DNA from: an uncultured Austwickia sp.
GTDB taxonomy: Bacteria; Actinomycetota; Actinomycetes; Actinomycetales; Dermatophilaceae
Reading direction: 5' to 3'
Assembly: GCA_934678955.1 (NCBI GenBank)
Contig: CAKUSI010000025.1
Coordinates: 1-22,967 of the forward strand
Length of the DNA: 22,967 nt
This document shows positions 15,459 through 22,930 of this stretch, piece by piece (position 1 is the first letter of the stretch; every line of letters starts with the position of its first letter). The notes below the pieces were generated by a model. The model worked only from the letters and a program-made list of their open reading frames with translations. It did no database searches and was not told where the DNA came from. Made by a program: the position numbers and the translations under genes.

Positions 15459-17906
15459 TCAGATCTTCACGGGGAGGCCGACGGCGCGCTCGGATTCCGG
15501 CCGCGGTGGTCGCCCGTGCGGCTGCACGGGCGTCGTGGTGGCGTCTTCTTCCAGGTGCGTGGCGCTCGCACCCGCGCCCTGGGTGCTCCGCATCTCTTCG
15601 ACGGCCCAGAAGACCGCCTCCGGGGTCGCGGGGGAGGCCAGGTCGACGCTCACCCCGGCCGGACCGAACGCGGCGACGGCCTGGCGCAGGGCTTCCCGTA
15701 CTGAGAACGCGAGCATCAGCGGAGGTTCCCCGACCGCCTTGCTGCCGTAGACCGCCCCCTCCTCCCGGGCGCGCGGCAGCAGCGCGACGTGGAACTCCTG
15801 CGGCATCTCCGAGAAGCTCGGCAGCTTGTATGTGCTCGCGGCCTGGGTGAGGAATCGGCCCCGGCCCTTCCCGGGAGAGGTGTCCCAGCGGAGGTCCTCC
15901 AGCGTCAGCCAGCCGGCACCCTGGACGAACCCGCCCTCCACCTGCCCGATGTCGAGCTGCGGGGACAGGCTGTCCCCCACGTCGTGCAGGATGTCGACCC
16001 GGCGGGTGGTGTAGGCCCCGGTGAATCCGTCCACTTCGACCTCCGTCGCGGCGACGCCGTAGGCGAAGTACTTGAACGGGCGGCCCTGCATGCTGGCGGA
16101 GTCCCAGTGCAGGCCCTCCGTCCGGTAGAAGCCGGCCGCCCACAGTTGGACGCGACGGAAGTACGCGACCCGGACCAGTTCCTCCCAGGTCAGGCTGGCC
16201 GCGCTGCCCAGCCCGGTCACCCGGCCGTCGCGGAACACCACGTCGTGCGGGTGGACCCGCAGCTCTCCCGCGGCGATCTCGGCGAGGCGGGCGGTGATCT
16301 GCTCGCACGCGTTCTTCACCGCGCCGCCGTTGAGGTCGGCACCGGAGCTCGCGGCCGTCGCCGAGGTGTTGGGCACCTTGTCCGTGCGCGTCGGCGCGAG
16401 GCGCACCCGCTCCAGCGGCAGCCCGAGCGCCGTGGCGGCCACCTGCACCATCTTGGTGTGCAGGCCCTGGCCCATCTCGGTGCCGCCGTGGTTGATCAAC
16501 ACCGAGCCGTCCTTGTAGACGTGCACGAGGGCCCCGGCCTGGTTGAAGGCCGTGAGGTTGAACGAGATCCCGAACTTCACGGGTGTCATGGCAATGGCCC
16601 GCTTGCGCATGGGGTTCGTCTCGTTGAAGCGGGCCACCTCGGCCAGCCTGGCGTCGATCGAGGCAGAGTCCTTCACGCCGTCCCAGCACCGGGCCAGGCG
16701 GTCGGCCTGGGCCACGGGCATCCCGTACGGAGTGGGCTGCCCCTCGGTGTAGAAGTTGCGTCGCCGCAGCTCCATGGGGTCGATCCCCAGCATCGGGGCG
16801 CACCGGCCGAGGATGTCCTCGATCACGATCATCCCCTGGGGGCCGCCGAACCCGCGGAACGCGGTGTTGGAGGCCTTGTGGGTGCGGGCGATGCGCCCGT
16901 TCACGCGGACGTGGGGGATCCAGTACGCGTTTTCGATATGGCACAGCGCGCGCGCGAGTACGGGTTCGGACAGGTCGAGGCTCCAGCCACCGTCGGAGGT
17001 GAGCGTCGCGTCGAGGGCCTGCAGGCGACCTTCGTCGTCGAAGCCGACCCGCCACCGCGCGTGGAAGCCGTGCCGCTTGCCGGACATCGTCATGTCCTGG
17101 GTCCGGTTCAGCCGCAACCGGACCGGTCGGCCGGTCAGGCGCGCGCCGAGGGCCGCGATCGCGGCATACCCGTGCGGTTGCATCTCCTTGCCGCCGAACG
17201 CCCCGCCCATCCGCAGGCATTGGACGGTGATCTCGTGGCTGGGCACACCGAGGACGTGGGCGACGATCTCCTGCGTCTCGCTCGGATGCTGCGTGCTGCA
17301 CTGGATGAACGTCTGCCCGCCCTCGTCGACCTGCGCCAGCGAGCAGTGCGTCTCCAGATAGAAGTGCTCCTGCCCCGAGAAGGTGAACTCGCCCCCGAAG
17401 ACATGCGTGGACTGCGCGATGCCACCCTCGACGTCGCCGCGTTCCACGGTCGGCTGGCCGCCCTGGAACGAGTCGGCCTCGATCGCCTCGGCGACCGTGA
17501 TCAGGGCCTTGAGCGGCTCGATGTCGACCTGCACGGCCTGGGCGCCGAGCCGCGCGGACTCGAGATCCTCGGCGAGGATCCACGCGACCGGGTGGCCGTA
17601 GTGCATGACCTCGCTCGGGAAGAGCGGCTCGTCGTGCTTGACCCCGGCGTCATTGACGCCCGGCACGTCGGCCGCGGTCAGCACCCGGACCACGCCGGGG
17701 ACGTCCAGCGCCGGCGCCACGTCGAGCCGCGTCACCCGGCCGTGCGCCACGGCGGTCTGGACCGGGTAGGCGTGCAGCACGCCGGGCGTCCGCAGCACCA
17801 GGTCGTCGGTGAAGAGGGCCTCGCCCGTGACGTGCAGGGCGGCCGACTCGTGCGGCAGGGCCCGCCCGACCGCGGCACCCTCTGGCCGCTCGGACAGGGA
17901 ACTCAT
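15459..17906 (-). CDS. xdhB: Xanthine dehydrogenase, molybdopterin-binding subunit
   Basis: This 815-residue large subunit binds the molybdenum cofactor and hydroxylates hypoxanthine and xanthine to urate. Typical motifs appear in order: GQEHFYLET, GGAFGGKE for the cofactor loop, Arg351 in AFRGFGGPQ for substrate binding, GGTEMGQGL, and the catalytic Glu727 in VGEPPLML. The length is normal for bacterial XdhB. The ATG at 17906 has GGAGG seven bases upstream and overlaps the xdhA stop by four bases (ATGA); a much longer open frame upstream is only a shadow of xdhA. guaD follows after a single base. No xdhC-type maturation gene is in the window. Confidence 0.96.
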   Translation of the reverse strand: MSSLSERPEGAAVGRALPHESAALHVTGEALFTDDLVLRTPGVLHAYPVQTAVAHGRVTRLDVAPALDVPGVVRVLTAADVPGVNDAGVKHDEPLFPSEVMHYGHPVAWILAEDLESARLGAQAVQVDIEPLKALITVAEAIEADSFQGGQPTVERGDVEGGIAQSTHVFGGEFTFSGQEHFYLETHCSLAQVDEGGQTFIQCSTQHPSETQEIVAHVLGVPSHEITVQCLRMGGAFGGKEMQPHGYAAIAALGARLTGRPVRLRLNRTQDMTMSGKRHGFHARWRVGFDDEGRLQALDATLTSDGGWSLDLSEPVLARALCHIENAYWIPHVRVNGRIARTHKASNTAFRGFGGPQGMIVIEDILGRCAPMLGIDPMELRRRNFYTEGQPTPYGMPVAQADRLARCWDGVKDSASIDARLAEVARFNETNPMRKRAIAMTPVKFGISFNLTAFNQAGALVHVYKDGSVLINHGGTEMGQGLHTKMVQVAATALGLPLERVRLAPTRTDKVPNTSATAASSGADLNGGAVKNACEQITARLAEIAAGELRVHPHDVVFRDGRVTGLGSAASLTWEELVRVAYFRRVQLWAAGFYRTEGLHWDSASMQGRPFKYFAYGVAATEVEVDGFTGAYTTRRVDILHDVGDSLSPQLDIGQVEGGFVQGAGWLTLEDLRWDTSPGKGRGRFLTQAASTYKLPSFSEMPQEFHVALLPRAREEGAVYGSKAVGEPPLMLAFSVREALRQAVAAFGPAGVSVDLASPATPEAVFWAVEEMRSTQGAGASATHLEEDATTTPVQPHGRPPRPESERAVGLPVKI

Positions 17907-19447
17907 GCGGACACCTCCAGTGCTGTCGGTGCGGGCTCGGGATGCTCGGAATAGAAGGACCGTAGGCAGGCGCCGAGCATGGCGGACCGGTAGGCGGCGC
18001 TCGCCCGGTGGTCGTCGATCGGTGTCCCCTCGCCGCACAGGATCGAGGCGGCGTTGTCGACGGTCGCTTCGGACCACTCGCGCCCGACCAGCGCCTCCTC
18101 GGTGGCCAGGGCCCGGATCGGGGTGGCAGCCACCCCGCCCAGCCCGATCCGCGCGGTGCGGACCACCCCGTCCACCACGTGGAGGCCGAACCCGACGGCG
18201 ACCGAGGAGATGTCGTCGAAGCGGCGCTTGGCGATCTTGCGGAACCCGGTCAGCGTCGGCAGCGGGCGGGGGATACGGATCGTACGGATGAGCTCGCCCG
18301 GCCGCAGCGCGGTCTGCCGATAGCCGGTGAAGTAGTCCTCCAGCGGGACGTCCCGCTCGCCGTCCGGGCCGGCGAGGACGAGGCTCGCGCGAAGCGCCAG
18401 CAGGACCGGCGGGCTGTCGCCGATGGGGGAGGCGGTGCCGATGTTGCCGCCGAGCGTCGCGCTGTTGCGAATGAGGCGCGAGGCGAACAGCTCGAAGAGC
18501 TCGTCCAGCACGGGCACGCTCCCGGCCAGCCCGCGCTCGACCTCGGTCAGCGTCAAGGCGGCCCCGAGCTCGAAGGCGTCGTCGGTGAACCTGAACTCCC
18601 GCAGCTGCGGTATCCGGTCGATCCCGACCACCAGGGGGCTGCGCAGGCCGCGCAGGTTGACCTCCACACCGCGGTCGGTGGACCCCGCGACGATCGCGGC
18701 GTCGGGTCGCTGCGCGAGCAGCTCGAGCGCGTCGGCCAGCGACGCGGGCCGGACGAAGACCCCCTGCGGGCCGGTGACCTGCGCGGTCTCGACCGGCGGC
18801 GCCTGACGTGCGAGGCGACGCGCGAGCGGGTCGTCCTCCTCGGGTGTGCCCAGGGCGTAGGCCGCGTCCCTGATGGGGCGGTACCCGGTGCACCGGCACA
18901 GGTTGCCCGAGAGGGCGTGCAGGTCGAACCCGTTGGGCCCCACCTCCCCGGAGTGGCCCCCGTCCGCAGACCCACCGGCAGGCCCCCCGTCGGGAGGCGC
19001 GTCGGCGACGCGATCGGCGCGGTAGTATTCCGCCGCCATCGACACGACGAATCCCGGCGTGCAGTAGCCGCATTGGGAGCCGCCGCCGACGGCCATCTCT
19101 CGCTGGGCGGGATGGAGGTCGGTGGAGGTGCCCAGGCCTTCGGCGGTCACGATCTCCTGCCCCGCGAGGGAGGCGGCGGGCACCAAGCAGGAGTTGACCG
19201 CGGTCCATACGCTGAGCGATCTGTCCGGGCCGTCCTCATCCAGCCCGGCGTCGGCGCGAGGGCGCGTGGGAGAGACGGTGGGCTTGAGCACGAGGATCGC
19301 GCAGGCTCCGCACTCTCCCTCCGCGCAGCCCTCTTTGGCCCCCGTCAGCCCTCGGGAGCGAATCCAATCCAGGGCGCTGGTGTCCGGAGCCACGCCCTCC
19401 AAGCCATGCACTCGCCCATTCAGGGTGAGTTCGGGTGCTGACGCCAC
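17903..19447 (-). CDS. xdhA: Xanthine dehydrogenase, FeS/FAD-binding subunit
   Basis: This 514-residue small subunit carries two [2Fe-2S] clusters and FAD and passes electrons from the molybdenum site to NAD. The plant-type ferredoxin cluster uses Cys41, Cys46, Cys49 and Cys87 (GCAEGECGACAI). The second uses Cys126, Cys129, Cys184 and Cys186 (QCGYCTPG, LCRCTGYRP). The FAD domain follows, with IVAGSTD and SATLGGNIGTASPIGDSPP, then the CO-dehydrogenase flavoprotein C-terminal domain. Gly/Pro-rich insertions lie between Cys49 and Cys87 and between Cys129 and Cys184. I chose GTG 19447 because AGGAG lies six bases upstream; the frame can start ten codons earlier at GTG 19477. It is first in the xdhA-xdhB-guaD operon and diverges from the permease gene. 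Confidence 0.94.
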   Translation of the reverse strand: MASAPELTLNGRVHGLEGVAPDTSALDWIRSRGLTGAKEGCAEGECGACAILVLKPTVSPTRPRADAGLDEDGPDRSLSVWTAVNSCLVPAASLAGQEIVTAEGLGTSTDLHPAQREMAVGGGSQCGYCTPGFVVSMAAEYYRADRVADAPPDGGPAGGSADGGHSGEVGPNGFDLHALSGNLCRCTGYRPIRDAAYALGTPEEDDPLARRLARQAPPVETAQVTGPQGVFVRPASLADALELLAQRPDAAIVAGSTDRGVEVNLRGLRSPLVVGIDRIPQLREFRFTDDAFELGAALTLTEVERGLAGSVPVLDELFELFASRLIRNSATLGGNIGTASPIGDSPPVLLALRASLVLAGPDGERDVPLEDYFTGYRQTALRPGELIRTIRIPRPLPTLTGFRKIAKRRFDDISSVAVGFGLHVVDGVVRTARIGLGGVAATPIRALATEEALVGREWSEATVDNAASILCGEGTPIDDHRASAAYRSAMLGACLRSFYSEHPEPAPTALEVSA

Positions 19448-19566
19448 ATCCAACTCCTGTCGTCCCCGGGCGGCCACGACGGCCCCGATGAACTGCGGAG
19501 CATGGTTGGGGCGCTGGGTCGGGACCGCAGGTTATCCATGCGAACAACGGTCGTGCGCTGACCTGC

Positions 19567-19595
19567 AGACTAATGTCGCCAATTCCGGTCGACAA
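19567..19595 (-). promoter_or_regulatory. Candidate xdhA promoter
   Basis: On the minus strand, TTGTCG (19595-19590), a 17-base spacer and TAGTCT (19572-19567) form a plausible -35/-10 pair. The xdhA start would lie about 110 bases downstream. The -10 overlaps the CATTAGTC sequence shared with the operator upstream of the DUF364 gene. Confidence 0.4.
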
Positions 19596-19603
19596 TGCGA
19601 GAG

Positions 19604-19627
19604 CAAGTTGTTTCCGTGGACAACTTG
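19604..19627. promoter_or_regulatory. Palindrome, likely operator
   Basis: CAAGTTGT (19604-19611) and ACAACTTG (19620-19627) are perfect inverted repeats with an eight-base spacer. The site lies between the two candidate promoters, just upstream of the xdhA -35 element. It is a reasonable site for a dimeric regulator of purine genes; urate-responsive MarR-type or GntR-type proteins are possibilities only. Confidence 0.5.
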
Positions 19628-19666
19628 GCATTCACCCAGGTCGCTCGAGAAGTGATGTGGATCTCC

Positions 19667-19696
19667 TTGACGAACGAGTGATGCTCTTCGTACCTT
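19667..19696 (+). promoter_or_regulatory. Candidate promoter of the purine permease gene
   Basis: TTGACG (19667-19672), an 18-base spacer and TACCTT (19691-19696) resemble a housekeeping sigma promoter. Transcription from here would give a 5' leader of about 240 bases before the ATG at 19941. Confidence 0.45.
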
Positions 19697-19703
19697 CGGC
19701 GTT

Positions 19704-19940
19704 GTCCTTCCGAGCTGTGTTCACGCTCGGATGGTCCGCCGGATGCGACCGCGAGGGGTCGAGGCGCATCCTTCTTCGCCGGCAACCCCGCACGCCGCGG
19801 GCGCCTCCTGTGCAGGAGACTCCCCCGCCCCGCGCAGAGCCCGGCTTCCTTCCCACATATCCGCGAGACGGACGGTCACACCGCGACGCCTCGCTTCGGC
19901 CCCGTCGCATCTCGGGGCCCGTCCCCGAAGGGTGAAACCC
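19704..19940 (+). other. Structured 5' leader of the permease mRNA
   Basis: Several hairpins can be drawn: CCGAGC/GCTCGG near 19710-19730, GGATGCG/CGCATCC near 19740-19771, CTCCTG/CAGGAG near 19804-19818, and GGCCCC/GGGGCC near 19899-19920 close to the GAAGGG ribosome binding site (19928-19933). A pyrimidine stretch near 19850 (CCTTCCC) could pair with GAAGGG. It matches no riboswitch consensus I know, so regulation by RNA structure is only a possibility. Confidence 0.35.
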
Positions 19941-21875
19941 ATGACTGCGTCTCTCGACGCCGCAGCACGGCCTCGTCCGGTCCATCCGGTCGACGAGGTG
20001 CTGCCCGCCCCGAAACTGGCGATCTACGGCCTGCAGCACGTGCTCGCGTTCTACGCCGGCGCGGTGGTCGTGCCGATCCTGCTCGCCAACGCCATCGGCC
20101 TGTCCACGACCGAGCTTATCCACCTGATCAACGCGGACCTGTTCACCTGCGGGATCGCCTCGATCATCCAGTCGGTGGGGTTCTGGAAGGTGGGCGTGAA
20201 GCTGCCCCTCCTGCAAGGGGTCACGTTCACCGCCGTCTCCCCGATGATTGCGATCGGGCTGGCCGCCGGGGGCGGCACGGAGGGTCTCCTCACGATCTAC
20301 GGGGCGGTCATCGTCGCCGGCCTGGTCGCGTTCTTCCTGGCGCCATACTTCTGCAAGCTCATCCGGTTCTTCCCGCCGGTCGTGACCGGATCGGTGATCA
20401 CGATCATCGGCCTGGCGCTGCTGCCGGTGGCCGCGACCGACGCGGCCGGGGGCGCCGCCGCGTTGGAGCCGGGGAGCGCGCGGAACATGGCGTACGCCCT
20501 GGGAACGCTCGCCCTGATCGTCGCCATCCAGCGGTTCTTCAAGGGCTTCCTCGCGACGGTGGCGGTCCTCGTGGGCCTGGTCACGGGCACGCTGGTCGCC
20601 TGGCTGCTGGGCGACGCCCACTTCGACGCGGTCGGGGACTCCTCGTGGGTCGGCCTGACCACGCCGTTCCACTTCGGCTGGCCGGTCTTCTCGGCGGCCG
20701 CCATCGTCTCGATGATCGTCGTCATGCTGATCACCGCGGTCGAGACCACCGGTGACGTCTTCGCCACCGGGGAGATCGTGGGCAAGCGCGTCGGCGCCCA
20801 GGACGTCGAGCGGGCGCTGCGGGCCGACGGCCTCGCCACGACCATCGGCGGCGTGTTCAACTCGTTCCCCTACACCTGCTTCGCCGAGAACGTCGGCCTG
20901 GTCCGCCTGACCCGGGTGAAGAGCCGGTGGGTCGTCGCGTCCGCCGGCGCGATCATGATCGTCATCGGCCTGATCCCCAAGGCGGGCGCGGTCGTCGCGG
21001 GCATCCCGCACCCGGTGCTCGGTGGCGCGGCGCTGGCCATGTTCGCCACCGTGGCCGTGGTCGGCATCCAGACTCTCAGCCGCGTGGACTTCCACGACCA
21101 CCGCAACATCGTGATCGTCGGCACGAGCCTCGGCCTGGCCATGTATGTCACGGCCCAGCCCGGCGTCGCCCAGGCCGTGCCCCAGTGGGCGCAGATCATC
21201 TTCGGTTCCGGCATCACGCTCGGTTCGCTCGCGGCGATCCTGCTCAATGTCCTCTTCCACCACGTCGGGGACCAGCAGGGGCCGGCGCTCGCCGGCACCC
21301 CCGGCGACGCCATCACGCTCGACCAGGTCAACGAGATGAGCAAGGCGGACTTCGGCGAGACGTTCGGGGAATTGTTCCAGGGCCCCTCGTGGGTGGTCGA
21401 CCGCGCCTACGACGCGCGGCCGTTCGCGAGCACCACGGATCTGCGGCGCTCCTTCGCCCAGGCGATGTTCGCCTCGACGCCGGAAGAGCAGTCCGAGCTC
21501 ATCGCGGCCTATCCCGCCCTGGGCTCGCCGGCCCTGACCGGGCCGGAAGGGCGCGAGACCGGCTGGGTGGCCCAGGACGTCGGCCTGCTGCGGCTCACCG
21601 ACCTGCCCGAGGAGGACCGGAATCGCCTGGAAGAGGTCACCCGCGCCTACCGGGAGCGGTACGGGATCCCGCTGGTCGTGGCCGTCCGGGAGCGCGACAC
21701 CGTGGACGACGTGGTCGAGTCCGGGTGGGAGCGGATGGGCAACTCACCGGAGCAGGAGCACGCCGCGGCGCTCATCGAGATCGCGAAGATCGCCGGACAC
21801 CGGTTCGACACGCTGGTCGCCGAGGCCAACCCCATCTCGAGCGCGCGGTCCCGCTTCATGGAGGGAGCCTCCTGA
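19941..21875 (+). CDS. NCS2 purine permease fused to an OHCU-decarboxylase-like domain
   Basis: The protein has 644 residues. Residues about 15-460 are a nucleobase:cation symporter-2 (xanthine/uracil permease type) with about 12-14 hydrophobic segments. Family motifs include GLQHVLAFYAGAVVVPILLA, LLQGVTFTAVSP, the substrate-site region ETTGDVFATGEIVGK, and GGVFNSFPYTCFAENVGL. Residues about 475-640 match 2-oxo-4-hydroxy-4-carboxy-5-ureidoimidazoline decarboxylase (UraD) architecture: FGELFQGPSWVVDRAY, YRERYGIPLVVAVRE and RMGNSPEQEHAAALIEIAKIAGHR. At the catalytic His-Pro position, however, it reads AAYPALG, a Tyr. The ATG at 19941 has GAAGGG eight bases upstream. It would import purine and either act on, or have lost activity toward, the OHCU intermediate. 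It diverges from xdhA. Confidence 0.92.
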   Translation: MTASLDAAARPRPVHPVDEVLPAPKLAIYGLQHVLAFYAGAVVVPILLANAIGLSTTELIHLINADLFTCGIASIIQSVGFWKVGVKLPLLQGVTFTAVSPMIAIGLAAGGGTEGLLTIYGAVIVAGLVAFFLAPYFCKLIRFFPPVVTGSVITIIGLALLPVAATDAAGGAAALEPGSARNMAYALGTLALIVAIQRFFKGFLATVAVLVGLVTGTLVAWLLGDAHFDAVGDSSWVGLTTPFHFGWPVFSAAAIVSMIVVMLITAVETTGDVFATGEIVGKRVGAQDVERALRADGLATTIGGVFNSFPYTCFAENVGLVRLTRVKSRWVVASAGAIMIVIGLIPKAGAVVAGIPHPVLGGAALAMFATVAVVGIQTLSRVDFHDHRNIVIVGTSLGLAMYVTAQPGVAQAVPQWAQIIFGSGITLGSLAAILLNVLFHHVGDQQGPALAGTPGDAITLDQVNEMSKADFGETFGELFQGPSWVVDRAYDARPFASTTDLRRSFAQAMFASTPEEQSELIAAYPALGSPALTGPEGRETGWVAQDVGLLRLTDLPEEDRNRLEEVTRAYRERYGIPLVVAVRERDTVDDVVESGWERMGNSPEQEHAAALIEIAKIAGHRFDTLVAEANPISSARSRFMEGAS

Positions 21876-21908
21876 CCCGAGTCTTTCTCGGCCCCTTGCT
21901 CCGACGGC

Positions 21909-21941
21909 CGCCCGCCTTCCTGCGCTGCAGGGAGGCGGGCG
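21909..21941 (+). terminator. Strong stem-loop after the permease gene
   Basis: Bases 21909-21923 pair with 21927-21941 as a 15-bp stem with one wobble pair and a three-base loop, starting 33 bases after the stop codon. There is no T-run. It probably ends transcription of the permease gene, and may serve the convergent DUF364 gene too. Confidence 0.7.
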
Positions 21942-21948
21942 CCCTGCT

Positions 21949-22024
21949 GGTCAGGCGGCGTGGGTCAGAGGGCGCCGGTCAGGCGGCGCCGGTCAGGCGG
22001 CGTGGGTCAGATGGCGCCGGTCAG
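21949..22024. repeat. 14-bp tandem repeat array
   Basis: Five consecutive 14-base units start at 21949, 21963, 21977, 21991 and 22005, with consensus GGTCAGGCGGCGYS, followed by a partial sixth (GGTCAG, 22019-22024). Variation is confined to a few positions. The TCA in the fifth unit (22007-22009) is the stop codon of the DUF364 gene on the minus strand. The period is not a multiple of three, so each unit places a TGA in a different frame. Confidence 0.9.
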
Positions 22025-22876
22025 GGACGGGGCGCGCTCGTCGGTGCCGGAGGCCTGCGGCAGGCGTACGAGCGTCTTCTCCGCGCACTTGCCGAAGAGG
22101 TGGTAGCCGGAGCCGCCCTCGCTGATCAGGTCAAGACACCGGTCGGGGTCGGTGACGACGACGCCGCCCACCATCGTGACCCCGCGCCGGAAGAGGGGAT
22201 CGGGCAGCATGCTCACGGTGGGGCCCGCGAGGGACACCTGCGCCCCGGGCTTCACATACCGGAGCAGTTCCGGAAGCGTGTCGTTGATGAGCGTGACCCC
22301 GGTGATGATCACGACGTCCGCCTCGGGGAGGAACTCGGCGTAGCGGTCCGCGGTCGCGAAGTGCTCCAGCTCCGACCCCTTGAGGGTGCGCGAGTCGAGC
22401 TCCAGGACGGTGTAATCGACTCCCAACCGGGCGAATCGCTTGAGGGCCGGCACCAGCGCCCCGATGACGACGGCCTTGTCGCCGGGCCGGATCGGCACCT
22501 CGTCGAACGCGTCGCCGCCGACCTCGAATCCCGGCGCCAGCCCGAGCTGCGTCAGGCGCAGGCTGAGGGCGTTGAGCGTCGCGATGCCGAGGGTCTTCTT
22601 GAGCAGGTTGTCGCTGGAGACGTCGTCGAGGTATGCGGAGGCCGACCGGCCGCCGAGGCGGCCCGACATCGGCATGGCCTGCCCGGAACTCGGGCAGCAG
22701 ACCGCGTCGGGGATCTCCTTGACCGGCGTGAAGCACAGCCCTGCCTCGCCGGTGGACAGCTTGACGCCGCTGAAGAACAGACCGAGGCTGGCGCGCTCGA
22801 CGCTGATCGCCTCCAGGTCGTCTCCGAGGAGCTCCCGGACGGTCTGGACGGATTCGTCGAGGATGATGTTCGACAT
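22007..22876 (-). CDS. DUF364/DUF4213 Rossmann-like protein
   Basis: This 289-residue protein has an N-terminal DUF4213-type domain (about 1-95; GLCFTPVKE, VCCPSSGQAMP) and a C-terminal DUF364 Rossmann-like domain (about 115-270; KAVVIGALVPAL, LELDSRTLKGSE, ADVVIITGVTLINDTLPELL, LAGPTVSMLPDPLF). The family has been proposed to act in heavy-metal chelation, but no reaction is established. Cys-rich bits such as CCPSSG and GKCAEK could bind metal. The ATG at 22876 has GAAGGGG a few bases upstream. It is convergent with the permease gene. Neighbouring molybdenum-dependent xanthine dehydrogenase genes make a role in metal or cofactor handling conceivable, but this is inference. A palindrome upstream suggests a dedicated repressor, possibly encoded just past the window end. 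Confidence 0.82.
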   Translation of the reverse strand: MSNIILDESVQTVRELLGDDLEAISVERASLGLFFSGVKLSTGEAGLCFTPVKEIPDAVCCPSSGQAMPMSGRLGGRSASAYLDDVSSDNLLKKTLGIATLNALSLRLTQLGLAPGFEVGGDAFDEVPIRPGDKAVVIGALVPALKRFARLGVDYTVLELDSRTLKGSELEHFATADRYAEFLPEADVVIITGVTLINDTLPELLRYVKPGAQVSLAGPTVSMLPDPLFRRGVTMVGGVVVTDPDRCLDLISEGGSGYHLFGKCAEKTLVRLPQASGTDERAPSLTGAI

Positions 22877-22901
22877 GCGGGCCCCTTCAGCGATCGGCTA
22901 T

Positions 22902-22930
22902 CCATTAGTCGTTTAGTGGGCGACTAATGG
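22902..22930. promoter_or_regulatory. Perfect 10-bp inverted repeat, operator upstream of DUF364 gene
   Basis: CCATTAGTCG (22902-22911) and CGACTAATGG (22921-22930) are perfect inverted repeats with a nine-base spacer that itself contains another TTAGT. The site is 26-54 bases upstream of the ATG, where RNA polymerase would bind, so a repressor is likely. AT-rich half-sites in otherwise GC-rich DNA make a chance palindrome unlikely. Confidence 0.7.

Larger units (their letters stand above)
19448..19940. promoter_or_regulatory. Divergent control region, xdhA / purine permease
   Basis: This 493-base gap is less GC-rich in its left half than its surroundings. It contains candidate promoters for both directions, a palindrome at 19604-19627, and a half-site-like GACTAATG at 19568-19575 that also occurs in the operator at 22902-22930. 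Bases 19697-19940 form a long leader with several GC hairpins. I saw no convincing gene in it. Confidence 0.6.

Noticed and set aside
15459..19208. A 1249-codon minus-strand frame as a fused xanthine dehydrogenase
   Set aside because: The first ~430 codons are an out-of-frame shadow of xdhA. The real xdhB starts at ATG 17906 with its own ribosome binding site.
19570..19785. 71-codon minus-strand open frame in the purine control region
   Set aside because: It overlaps the palindrome and the promoter candidates, lacks a ribosome binding site, and has no recognisable motif.
19704..19940. Known purine or xanthine riboswitch
   Set aside because: I could not find the conserved junction sequences of the purine or xanthine (NMT1) aptamers, so only a generic structured leader is reported.
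21949..22024. CRISPR-like array
   Set aside because: The 14-base units are directly adjacent with no spacers, so this is a simple tandem repeat. No cas genes are present.
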